Source of the DNA: Lewinellaceae bacterium
GTDB lineage: Bacteria > Bacteroidota > Bacteroidia > Chitinophagales > Saprospiraceae
Length of the DNA stretch: 64,000 nt
NCBI GenBank assembly: GCA_020636095.1
Contig: JACJYN010000003.1
Span: forward strand, 496,001-560,000
Reading direction: 5' to 3'
The notes beneath the pieces are model-generated. The model saw only the letters and a list, made by a program, of their open reading frames with translations, ran no database searches and was not told the DNA's origin. A program made the translations under genes and the position numbers. Below, piece by piece: positions 54,194-63,430 of the stretch (its first letter is position 1; each line of letters begins with the position of its first letter).

Positions 54194-54873
54194 TCAGACA
54201 GGCACATCACCTCTAATACCTTCTGATATGAGCTGATTGTAGATTGCTTCTGCTTCGGACCATAGCTTTGAAGTCAAGGCAAACTCTTCCTTTTTAGAAA
54301 GACTTGCACTACTCAGGTTTTCTTCTATTCCTGTCCTCTGCTTGTAACTCTTTATGCTAACTTCAAACACTTTTGGTCTCCCTTTAAACTCAGAAGACAC
54401 CTCAATTACATAAGGGTGTTTCTTATGCGAAAATTCATAAGTCATTGCCGTAAATCTATATCCACTTTTTTCTGACTGTTTAACAAACGAGTTTTCCCGT
54501 AAATTTTTTCCCTCTAATATCGCCTGTGTGATACCTACTAAGTCTGAATCAGCGACCTCTTCTCCTTCTTCATCACCTTTTCCCTTTCTGAATACCAATT
54601 GCTTAACCTCATTAAAATCCCATTCGTCTGCATCCATGCCATTTTTTGACAGGTCATCAAAAAATTTGATGGTCTGTGTAGATGTTAAATTATCGGCATC
54701 AAGAACATTATACCTTCCGGATTGCTATCCATCCGGATGGCCTTTAAAATGATCTCCGCTTCCAATCGGTTATTGATGTATCCGCGAAATAAGGTTTCAT
54801 CCTCATTGGTATCGCTCCAGGTGAAGCCTTGTTTTTCCTCAGTAAAGATAAATGGAGGATAGTAAAAGCCCAT
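54194..54873 (-). pseudogene. Unknown protein with one frameshift
   Basis: Not recognised. Frame 1 begins MGFYYPPFIFTEEKQGFTWS and runs to DSNPEG near 54714; the next frame continues YNVLDADNLTSTQTIKFFDD, LSKNGMDADEWDFNEVKQLV and goes to the stop at 54194. Joined, the protein is about 226 aa, charged and cytoplasmic, without known motifs. A single base near 54714 (GGAAGG) explains the break. The region is visibly less GC-rich than the first half of the window, as in acquired DNA. Hairpin element C begins three bases beyond its start. Confidence 0.5.
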
Positions 54874-54875
54874 TT

Positions 54876-55088
54876 AGTACACTGTAAACTAAGTAGCGTC
54901 CGGTTTTGGCAGTGCCTTTTGACGGAATACTGCGTTGCTTCCCGCTTTTGAACCAAAAGCGGGATCAGGTAGCTACGGCTACCCTCACTCCTCGCGCCCC
55001 TGCCTGCTCGCCAGCTCGCTGGCAGGCAGGTTGCCTTCCGCCAAAATGCCCATCCCAAAACACGAAAGAACTTAATTTACAGTGCACT
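54876..55088. repeat. Hairpin element C (213 bp), long copy of B with nested palindromes
   Basis: Ends AGTACACTGTAAA and TTTACAGTGCACT, flanked by TTA on both sides. It is nearly identical to element B except for two insertions that are themselves hairpins: CCCGCTTTTG/CAAAAGCGGG (54946-54970 area) and CCTGCCTGC/GCAGGCAGG (55000-55030 area). Confidence 0.82.
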
Positions 55089-55189
55089 TAGGATAAAGGT
55101 GCAATAATATTGGACATTTCCTTTTCGGCGGCCGGGCAGGGGCAAGCAAGGACAAGAACACGGCAATTTTTGATGCGCTTTCGCTTTCG

Positions 55190-55930
55190 CTAAGCCGCCG
55201 CCTTCAACGACGCCGCAAATTGCATAATATCGGCCTTGAGCAATGCAAAATCAAAATCCTCCACTTGTGGCTTTACTTTTTCGATGACCTTGTCCAATTC
55301 GGAAGAGAAATGATGGATATCCGAGCCGGAAAGTATTGAAATATACATACCGCGTTTGCGTTTATCGAAATAGGAAGGGTTAGCCAGGAAAAATTCAGGC
55401 TTTTTAAAAAGGCGACTTCAATAAACAACTTTCGAACCCCGCCGCCATACTTTGATGGATCAATAGCATCGGAGATTTCCTGAATATCCCCGGAGACAAT
55501 TCCGATGTCGGAATAGACCCGGAACCTCGTTTTTTCCGCAAAGGTAGGGTTCGTGTCTACTGCCTGGAGCATGGCTTTTTTTCAAGGCTTCGAAATCGAA
55601 GTCTTTCACCTGCCCGGCAACCTTGTCGAATAACTCAAACATGGACGCGCATACCAACCTTTGGGCGTCTCTATCCACATATCTTGCCGCCTTTGAATAG
55701 TCTAAGGGCAAGCTGCCTTCTACCTTTTTGCTGCCGGGGTCATATTCCCAGTAAGGTTCATTGATCCGGCTGGGTTCCTGGTAGGTCAAAGCATAAAAAG
55801 AAATCTTACGGACACCGCTTCCAAAATTGGATAGGTTGATGTTGTTGTTCAAGGTCTCTCTCGTAACAATTAAGTCGGAGGTATCTGATAAACCGCCGAT
55901 AGTAGATATGAAAAAATCTTTCTGTTCCAT
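55190..55930 (-). pseudogene. Unknown two-unit protein with two homopolymer frameshifts
   Basis: Not recognised. Start MEQKDFFISTIGGLSDTSDL; the frame breaks at a run of seven A (near 55577) and at TTTTTAAAAAG (near 55405), and after correction gives one protein of about 244 aa ending LKADIMQFAASLKAAA. Two halves look related: FGSGVRKISFYALTY ... VKDFDFEALKKAM and YGGGVRKLFIEVAFL ... VEDFDFALLKADI. No signal or TM segment. No family assigned; both breaks are simple homopolymer length changes. Confidence 0.45.
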
Positions 55931-56090
55931 TTTGTTACTATTTAGCATAAGGCTATGGATGCCTCTGGTGCGAAATTTTGTAAGCAAACCTTCCCCTTTC
56001 AAGGGGAATGAGAAGGGGTTCCGGCAAAAAAAGCCTACAAAATTTCGCGCCAGGGGTTAAATCACCATGATGCTGAATAGTTACTCCATT

Positions 56091-56294
56091 TTATTGTAGT
56101 TCTTCGAGTATTTTTCTCCAATCATCCTGAGGCATTCCCACTGAATTTCCGGGGGGTAGAAACAAATGACATCCCTCTTTTCTGGCCTCAAGCCTGGTGA
56201 AATAGGTTTTCAGGTGAAGCTGTTCCTGGGTCGTTATATATCCTTCCGTTCCCCGCTTTATCCATTCGTACTCCAGGACGGGCTTTTGATTATT
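56091..56294 (-). pseudogene. C-terminal gene fragment cut by element F
   Basis: Codons up to the element boundary read NNQKPVLEYEWIKRGTEGYI, TTQEQLHLKTYFTRLEARKE, then FLPPGNSVGMPQDDWRKILE. The reading enters from the hairpin element on its 5' side, and no matching upstream part was found beyond the element. Family not recognised. Confidence 0.4.
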
Positions 56295-56456
56295 AGAGTT
56301 AATGCGTTGGGGCCAATCATGGGCTAAAAATGACTCTTTTCTTCCCACACTGTGCCTTTTTTCGGTCGCGTAGCTGGGCTATGCTCCCTCAAAAAGCCTG
56401 CGTGTAGTCGAAAACAGTTCATTTTTCCCACCATGCTGCCCCAACGCATCAACTCT
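56295..56456. repeat. Hairpin element F (162 bp)
   Basis: AGAGTTAATGCGTTGGGGC and GCCCCAACGCATCAACTCT are inverted copies with one mismatch. ATT stands on both sides. Core: GTAGCTGGGCTATG between TTTTTT and AAAAAG arms, a weaker version of the shared core. Confidence 0.75.
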
Positions 56457-56814
56457 ATTGTTCCAAACTCTTTTCAGCCGTTTTACTCCAGGTTGCTTTC
56501 CGGCCCTAAGGGATTGCTGCGCCGCCAGTTTTTAGCTTTTGCTTGAAATGGAGCGCTGCTTTGCGGCAAAGACAGTGGCGGGCATTGGCAATGCCTCCAA
56601 GGTTAAAAGTTTTAAAATTCACTTCAAACCCACTTTGGTTGCGAAAATATAAGATTTAGGCTGAAAAATAAATTATTTAAACGCTTTGTTAAGGCGAAAG
56701 AAAAAATTTAAAAATATCGGAGATGTACTTCGGGATCAGGGGAGAACTGGTAAGTGGCTGGTGGGATAGTGGGGGTGAACCGTATGCTGGCTCAGGAACG
56801 TCCAGCAGCCTGGC
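56457..56814. other. Gap without recognised content
   Basis: No gene, hairpin element or promoter stands out in these 358 bases. The second half is AT-rich (from about 56630). Confidence 0.6.
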
Positions 56815-56909
56815 ATAGAGATGTTCTACCGATCGCGCAGTTGCTGGGGGTATCGGTTTATGATTTGCTGGAGGAGGATTACTTACCGGAGGAGTCGAAT
56901 GAGAAGTGA
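56815..56909 (+). pseudogene. Second remnant of an XRE-type helix-turn-helix protein
   Basis: One frame reads DVLPIAQLLGVSVYDLLEED followed by YLPEESNEK and a stop. It resembles the remnant at 52190 (LLGVSVYSLLEEE). Only the end of the HTH domain is left. Confidence 0.45.
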
Positions 56910-56953
56910 GCCTATTGGAAAACATCAGTTACGGAACCCCAAGCGGATGATCA

Positions 56954-58211
56954 TTAAATTACAGGGGTATGAAATACCTCTTTCAATCCCAAAGCCTCAC
57001 AATAGCCCTTGTTTGGATAACAATTCTCAAACTTGCTGTTCTCTACAAATTGGTTCAATATGCTTACTATCTCATCCGGTTTTATTCCATCGAGGCTGTC
57101 TTTCAGCGCTCTTATCTTTCCAAATGAGCTTCTGTCGCTCTCCGCATATTTTACAAAATTATCATAGCCACTAGGTTTGTCAAAATTCATTGGTATGTGT
57201 ATTATCCATTTTCTTGTATGGTAAAATGTCCAGTGGATTTCATTTTCATCCAATAATTCCCGGAAGTTTTTACCCATTCATCCTCATTCTCGCCACTTTC
57301 ACCCATCAATATTGGGACATTATATTTAGCTCTGAAGTCTACATATTCTTGTATTTCCTCTTGTTCAGGCGGCATCCAGTACTTATGAAAAGTATAGGCT
57401 AATTTATCGTCAAAGGGTTCGGAAAAGACCGAAAAATCTGTCTCCCATACAGCTCCCCTATGAATACAATATGGTTTTCATCTACTGCTCTGATTGCCTC
57501 TGTTATCCTTTTTTATACAAAGGCTCTAAATGAGGTTTGAGCGTGTCTTTTTCGAAATAATGAGGGATGGGCTCGTTCAGCAAGTTATAACCGATCACAG
57601 TAGTATTATCAGCATACCGCTTTGCAATATCCTGCCAGATATCACATATACCTGCTGTTTCATGCCTTCGTCTACCATTAACCAGGGATAGCCATCACTA
57701 TTATCTATGTTGTCGCCGGTCTGTCCGCCAGGAGCGCCATGCATGTCCAGCAAAACATAAATGTTGTATTGCTCACACCAGCTAATGGCTTCGTCTAAAT
57801 ACTGATAACCATGCATATCCCGCCCCAAAAATCATCATCATGGCTTAGTAAGCGATAATCAAATGGTAAGCGTATGATGTTTACGCTTACTTCTGACAAC
57901 CACTTGATATCAGCTTCGGTAATGTAATGCGCTAAAAAAGCATCCCAAAAAGCCGTAGTAGCACTATTACCGATCAATTCGCGTATAGCCTGGTCTATTT
58001 TGCGCGGCGAGTTACAATCCCGCATTTTAAACATATACCCCTCTGGCAGTAACCAATTCCCCAAATTCACGCCTTTCAGATGCAATAATTCACCCTGGGT
58101 AGAGTAAATGTCTTTACCATTTACATAGACAAACTTTTTTTCCGCCTTCTGACAAGAGGAAACCATCAAAAGCAATAGGAAATACATCCCTATTTTCTGC
58201 TTCATGATCAT
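56954..58211 (-). pseudogene. GH5-family cellulase, lipoprotein, with about five frameshifts
   Basis: Lipoprotein start (LLLLMVSSCQKAEKK) and a cellulase domain: LLHLKGVNLGNWLLPEGYMF, VNIIRLPFDYRLLS, NIYVLLDMHGAPGGQTGDN, the acid/base glutamate in VIGYNLLNEPIPHYF and the nucleophile in PILMGESGENEDEW, then EIHWTFYHTRKW. The reading shifts at about 57826, 57635, 57508, 57455 and 57275, mostly in runs such as GGGG and AAAAAA. No nonsense substitution is needed and all catalytic residues are kept. So either very recent decay or homopolymer errors in the sequence. Confidence 0.75.
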
Positions 58212-58297
58212 TATTTTGTAACCTGTTTCAAGATAAATTGAATGTTTAGAATAAGTACTAAAGATACAGAAAAGGCCTGACGACTCCTACAGTCGTG

Positions 58298-58575
58298 TCA
58301 GACTCGTCGAAGCTCTTTAAAGAAGAGCTTTCCCGGAATTTTGTCGGGCATGGCCAGCGCCTGAGTAGGATGAGCAAGCTGGTACTGGCCGTTTTGAAAA
58401 TGTGTGCCGTCAATGTCGGTGTGGGGGTGGGTGCAGTGGACCATGTGGGTCAGCTTATGTACAACGATTTCGTCCAACACCTTCACTGGCGCTGACATGG
58501 ACTTCCAGTGGAAGTCGAGGTCATTGTGCCCGTCGAGCGCAATGGAAAACCTTGACCCTGTATAAAAGGAAATAT
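58298..58575 (-). pseudogene. YgjP-like metallopeptidase fragment
   Basis: Minus-strand reading gives LDGHNDLDFHWKSMSAPVKV followed by LDEIVVHKLTHMVHCTHPHT. This resembles the zinc motif of YgjP/M48-type proteins (VVHELxHL), with HELxH changed to HKLTH. Such proteins often lie beside hsdR in type I restriction loci. Only the motif region is left. Confidence 0.4.
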
Positions 58576-58671
58576 AGAGGCGACGGTATGTGCAGCAAAT
58601 TCACCGAGACAGTGAGATGTGGGCGGTTGTATACAGTGTTAAGCGATTATTACTATTGACGCCTGGTTTTT

Positions 58672-58971
58672 TCATTCTAGGTCGCTCGGCTTATAAATGG
58701 CTCCTCTCTCCCAAATGGCATCGAATTGGTTGTTAAAGTAGTTAAACCATTCCTTATCGAGTTGCTTATCAACTGTAAAGATAGGAGGTCTATCCCATCC
58801 GGTGTGTTGCGTATAAATTTCAACTTTAATGCTGCCAGAATTTGAATCGCCCATTTGGCAATCAAATACCTCAATTCCAACTGTAGGGGGATATTTTATT
58901 TGTTTGACTTCAATGCTCCCTCCGTTCTCTAATGAATTTGTAAATTTCACCAGATAATCAAGGTTGTCCAT
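58672..58971 (-). CDS. Hypothetical protein, 99 aa
   Basis: Not recognised. Open from ATG 58971 (MDNLDYLVKFTNSLENGGSI) to the stop at 58672, with IKVEIYTQHTGWDRPPIFTV and EWFNYFNNQFDAIWERGAIY. The same frame is open further upstream (STSYYEKKLAATM), inside the hsdM remnant, so this may be the C-terminal part of a longer lost gene. Confidence 0.4.
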   Translation of the reverse strand: MDNLDYLVKFTNSLENGGSIEVKQIKYPPTVGIEVFDCQMGDSNSGSIKVEIYTQHTGWDRPPIFTVDKQLDKEWFNYFNNQFDAIWERGAIYKPSDLE

Positions 58972-59453
58972 TGTGGCAGCAAGTTTCTTCTCATAATAGG
59001 AGGTAGAGATGGTTTCACTCCGGATTTGGTGTCCTCGGCGTTCTTTTCCAGTAACCCTTCGTATATATCCCCTTTGACGTCAGCGCCCATCATCACCCAG
59101 TTTTCGTCATTGATCATCTGGACGACCTTATACAACTTGGCGGGGTCTTGTATCCGGTTTTGCGCCTTAAAGAAAATTTCCCCGAGCATGCCCTTTTCCT
59201 TACCCAATTCCCGCAGGAGGGTGACGTAGTGGGTTTCCAGTTCAGCCCCGCGTTTACTGGCCAGGCTCTCCCAATTGTACTGGGATGGTATCTTGATGTC
59301 CCGGTTGTACGGTGGCTTGCCGTATTCATCAGCCATCTTCAGGAACAGCAGGAAGGTCAACTGCTCCAGGTAATCGCCGTAGCCGACGCCGTCATCCCGG
59401 AGGACGTTGCAAAATGACCATACTTTCTGGACGATGCTGGCGGTGTTGCTCAT
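58947..59453 (-). pseudogene. hsdM: HsdM N-terminal fragment (type I restriction methyltransferase)
   Basis: About 150 codons match the start of HsdM: MSNTASIVQKVWSFCNVLRD, GYGDYLEQLTFLLFLKMADE, WESLASKRGAELETHYVTLL and MGADVKGDIYEGLLEKNAED. After TKSGVK, just before the expected AGQYFTPRPLI with the start of the methyltransferase fold, the reading leaves the family and stops. The SAM-binding and NPPF motifs are absent, so it cannot methylate DNA. Confidence 0.75.
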
Positions 59454-59528
59454 TGTTAATGGGTTAAAACAAAAATGCCGGAATGTCAAAATTGAAATTC
59501 CGGCATAATTTATAGTATTTTTCTCGAA

Positions 59529-59927
59529 TTATACGGACAGAAGTTGAAAAGGGTTGCTAATGGATAATTTGCCGAAGCGTTTCAACAATTCAACTTCATT
59601 GTGCGCATCAATCTTTTCTTCCAGGATTATCTTCTGGACTTTGGGTTGCCCCAATCCGGGGATGCGCTGCACGAAAAAAGGAGGCAATTCCTCATAGCGA
59701 TACGTTTTGTTGACGTCCGGAAAATCCACTAACGGCTTTAAGCGGCTTTGCGCTTTAAAGTCTTCAGAATAAGCGAACCGCCAGATGCCTTCGCTCAAGG
59801 TCAGCAAGCCGATTTCCAAATCCTCATACATCAGCCGAAATGCCGCCTTCCCTTCTTTTGGCGTGGCCAACTCTTCTTGCCCATCTGCTTTCCAAAGGTT
59901 CTTTAGCTTTGAAATGATGTTAGGCAT
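59529..59927 (-). CDS. HipN: stand-alone HipA N-terminal domain protein
   Basis: About 132 aa from ATG 59927 (an ATG 27 bases further up is also possible). It has the Couple_hipA/HipA N1 pattern: KEGKAAFRLMYEDLEIGLLT, LSEGIWRFAYSEDFK, PLVDFPDVNKTYRYEELPPF and FVQRIPGLGQPKVQKI. In split HipA systems this domain is a separate protein beside the kinase. The HipA-like kinase is at 61677 on the same strand, separated only by the noisy copy. Frame intact. Confidence 0.65.
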   Translation of the reverse strand: MPNIISKLKNLWKADGQEELATPKEGKAAFRLMYEDLEIGLLTLSEGIWRFAYSEDFKAQSRLKPLVDFPDVNKTYRYEELPPFFVQRIPGLGQPKVQKIILEEKIDAHNEVELLKRFGKLSISNPFQLLSV

Positions 59928-60007
59928 AATTGGGCTATTTAGGTTCATGAACAAATTTTATTTAACAGCTTCGCCGTCCTTAATTTAAGGCATTTCTTAA
60001 TGAGTTT

Positions 60008-61660
60008 GACTTTGGACGTGCGGCGTTGGGAGAAATTATTTTTACCTCAGGAGGTGCTGAAAATTAGCAAAAGAGCCGTTCGATAGCCGGATTTTTTTTA
60101 TCGTTTTTACCCTTCACAGATTGACTTTATGGCCCATCTTCATGGAAAATCTTCAATTAGCTGAAAATGATTGATTTGTTGCGCGTATTCGGCTTTGTCC
60201 GGGGCAAGGTTTTTCAATGAAATTTTCCTGCTCAAAACTCAAAATAATAGAATTCCATTTCGCTAAAGTTCCAAAAGGAGATACTGGCAGTATATTAAAC
60301 GCGCTTTTTGAACGCTGGTCTTACTTCTGATCAAAAAGATTTAACTGCAATTATACTTGCGCTTCGGTCATTATTACCCTAAAAGTAGCCAGTATATAGC
60401 AACATCGCTTACTATCTCCATCCAATTTCCGCCTGCTCACGTCCGGGAACAGGGCTATCCATCAGCAAGTTTTGTTTGCTGAAAGGTGAACAAGTTCTCT
60501 ATATCAAAGCGCTGGCGATCGCTCATTATAACTCTTCGAATTGTTCATCCTCCAGATGCTGCCCTGAACGCCCATTTGTGCGCCTCTTGAACCAATTGTT
60601 CTTTGCTGGGCATCCATCAAATAACGGCTTACCAAAAGGGCTTATCTGTTCATATTCAGTATCAGTTTTGGTTGGGATCATCATTAATCCCCAGGCTTGC
60701 GATCCGGTTCATCACCCGCCGTTATACTTTCGACAAAGCCACATTTAAAGGTGTCTTCCTCAATATAAGCGTCCATTGCCACTGCTCAGCCTCTGAGGCA
60801 TTGTACATTTTCGTATACACGTATGAAGTTCTTAGGAGCGTCGCCGCTGATAGGAGTTGTTATCCTTCTTTGCTCCTGCTCCCCGATACTGAGGGCTTTC
60901 ACATACCGCCCGGTTGTTGGTTAAACCGGATCTGATTTTTTAAATGGGGCTGCTCATACAGGGCGGGGCGATATATTCGGGCGAACCTTAGTAACGATCT
61001 GATGCATTGACGGTCCGCCTTGATCCGCCAAAAGGCAATTCCTTATTGTCCACTGGGTCTTGCTTGCCGAGCAGCCTACCCTCATGCCCTTCTTCAGGAT
61101 ACTCTGCCGGAGCGCGGCGGATTTTCAGCGGAAGGTTCAATCTCCTGCCTCAGCTAGTCCCATACGGAAAGCCGGGATTCGATTTCGCTGACGCCAACCA
61201 CTGATTGTTCTAGCCAATATCCACTAGTACCGGGGGTTACCCGGTTATTAGAACAGATGAATTGAGGTTTTTCATCGTTGGCGAATGTACCGTATCAATG
61301 AACTGCTGTCTGTGTTGAGCAAGTAAAACTTTTCAAACTATAAAAAGCCATATAACCGCTTTTCAACGATAAGAGCTTTTGTTCCAACTCTAAATGGGCA
61401 CGCTGCTTTTTCCTCTTCTGGATAATGGGCGCCTTCATGCAGGCAGTTTATTGCATCCGCTATGCTACTGTATTGAAATGATATTGAGCGGCTTAGGCTA
61501 ACTGCTTGTAACTGACCGGGCAGATTGCTGGCTAGCTATATACTTCATCACTGGTCTTTAAAGCTTTGCTTTTTCCAACCTCCAGTTGTAATATTGAGTG
61601 GCAGAACGACTCGGTGGCTTTGTTTTTTCGCACAATCCAAAGTTCCGATGTTGTTCTGTC
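60008..61660 (-). other. Noisy second copy of 61.69-63.3 kb (hipA kinase plus hsdS 3' end)
   Basis: Blocks recur in the same order as in the right-hand copy: CTCAGGAGGTGCTGAAAAT, CCATCTTCATGGAAAAT, AGCTGAAAATGATTGATTTG, TGTCCGGGGCAAGG, CGCTAAAGTTCCAAAA, GAATTGTTCATCCTCCAGAT, TTTCGTATACACGTATGAAG, GAGCGTCGCCGCT and CGCCTTGATCCG. Between them lie many short insertions, deletions and substitutions, so no frame survives. Perfect 14-bp inverted repeats (GACTTTGGACGTGC at 60008, GCACGTCCAAAGTC ending 61693) bound it. Either an old decayed duplication or raw, uncorrected read sequence. Confidence 0.7.
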
Positions 61661-61676
61661 TTTTCAAAATCTACCC

Positions 61677-62627
61677 CTAGCACGTCCAAAGTCTAGTAAT
61701 GAGTTGCAACCGCTTGCTACTCAGGAGGTGCTGAAAATCAGCATCTATAAGACGTTCGATAGCCGGATATGTTTTATCGTTAAGAACATTTTCACAGATT
61801 GCACAATAGCGCCCATCTTCATGGAAAATACGTTCAATTAGCTGAAAATGATTGATTTGTTGAGCGTATTCCCATCCTGTCCGGGGCAAGGCGCCTTCAA
61901 TGTAATTTTCCAACTTGTCCTCATCGTTGAAAGAACGAATTCGGGCTTCGCTAAAGTTCCAAAACAAGCCTCGGGCAGTATCATAAACGGGAGCGAACCT
62001 GGGCTTATTTTGATCAAAAAGATGTGTAATAACTCCCCAATTATAAAAATGCCGGTCATTATTTCCTACTAAGGCATCATATAGCAACATCGCTACAAAG
62101 TTCTCCAGAATTTCCGCCTGCTCATTTGGGAACAGGGCTTTTATGGCTTCTTCGGTAAACTGAAAGGTGAACAATTCTCTTGATACTTCATGCTGCCTTC
62201 GCTCATTAGCCAACTCTACGAATTGTTCATCCTCCAGATAACCTGAATATATTTGTGCGCCATGAACCAATTGTTCTTTGCCCGGACTCAGGAAATAACG
62301 GCTCAAAAACCGAATCTGTTCATTAGCCAGTATCAGTTTTGATTGGGCTACATTAATCCCCATTACCTCGCCGATCCGGTTCATCAGGTACTCCGTTATA
62401 CTTTCGATAGGGTACCATTTATGGCCGACTTTGGCAATATAAGCAGTCCATTGCCCCGGCCGATTTCTGCGGCATTCTCCATATTCGTATACACGTATGA
62501 AGTTCTTTGGAGCGTCGCCGCTTATAGGTATGTTTTCTTTGTAGAAGTTTTTCCGTTTTAGCACAGGCAAATACTTGTGCCAATTTGGGCCAAACCCGCT
62601 CTGATTTTTTGGGGTCTCCCGGTACAA
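61677..62627 (-). CDS. HipA-like kinase domain protein
   Basis: A 316-aa protein with the HipA C-terminal (PI3/4-kinase-like) fold: AYIAKVGHKWYPIESITEYL early, the catalytic loop LVGNNDRHFYNWGVI with Asp and Asn, and the metal-binding motif APVYDTARGLFWNFSE. HipA-type kinases phosphorylate glutamyl-tRNA synthetase or other targets and act as toxins. The N-terminal HipN domain is missing here and is found as a separate gene at 59529, which suggests a split toxin. No HipB-type antitoxin is clear. It follows hsdS closely on the same strand. Confidence 0.75.
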   Translation of the reverse strand: MYRETPKNQSGFGPNWHKYLPVLKRKNFYKENIPISGDAPKNFIRVYEYGECRRNRPGQWTAYIAKVGHKWYPIESITEYLMNRIGEVMGINVAQSKLILANEQIRFLSRYFLSPGKEQLVHGAQIYSGYLEDEQFVELANERRQHEVSRELFTFQFTEEAIKALFPNEQAEILENFVAMLLYDALVGNNDRHFYNWGVITHLFDQNKPRFAPVYDTARGLFWNFSEARIRSFNDEDKLENYIEGALPRTGWEYAQQINHFQLIERIFHEDGRYCAICENVLNDKTYPAIERLIDADFQHLLSSKRLQLITRLWTC

Positions 62628-62639
62628 GGGATATTTAGG

Positions 62640-63430
62640 ATATTTTTATACATTACCATTCCATGGGTTGCTTATTTGACTTTCTCCGCCTTGATCCGTT
62701 CCAACAGCCCTTCTTGGTTCACCCTCTCAAGCGGTTGGGTCTTGCGCCACCAGCCTACCGGTTTTCAGCCCTCTTTTTGAACTGCTTCTTCTCTTCAGGA
62801 AAAGCCTCCCAGTACTGCCGGAGCGCTTCCGACGGGTATTTTTTAGTCCAGTCCGCCCCAGCGCCACTGGCGTGCAGCGCTCAGCCTCAGGTCCGACCAG
62901 CGCTTTCTAAGGTCACCGTCTGCCCGATGTAATTGCTGTTGTTCATTTGGCGACATCCTGTATTTCCAGGTGGGTCACAGACGGATTGCGGCGCCAGGAC
63001 CCTCGATTTCCTGGAGCGCCTCAGATTTGGCTTTTTTATCTCTTCTCAAGTGGTCGCAGACGGAGAGGCGGGATTATTCCTGGAACAGATGAAATGGTAT
63101 TAAGAATTTTCTTATCCTTGTTCCAATGTTCCTCATTGATTGCTGATTTGTAGCTTTGTCTATTTCAGCTCTACCTGATGGGCTTCCAAACTATAAAAAG
63201 CATAACCGAGTTAACTTGAAGAAAGACGGGGATAAGTGACTTCCTTTATCACTCAACATCACTTTTTTGAGTTGTAATTGGCGCAATTACACACGCTCCT
63301 ACTAACTCGATAGTATTTGCCCTGCTGAATAAAAAGTCTCCATCTTTGATAAGATATGCTGCGTTAAATTTGGAGCTATCTAAACACGTCTTACCAATCA
63401 TTTATATCATATGGTCTTTAATGTCACCGA
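62640..63430 (-). pseudogene. hsdS: HsdS 3' part, frame-scrambled
   Basis: Family pieces appear in changing frames: YLIKDGDFLFSRANTIELVG followed by ACVIAPITT (second target-recognition domain, near 63300) and, at the end, LVAQDPTA with LLERIKAEK (near 62690-62760), the usual HsdS C-terminal signature. Between them short indels and stops break the reading. It links the intact frame at 63431 with the HipA-like gene at 62627. Confidence 0.6.

Noticed and set aside
58947..59453. A working type I methyltransferase
   Set aside because: The reading leaves HsdM before the SAM-binding domain and catalytic NPPF motif.
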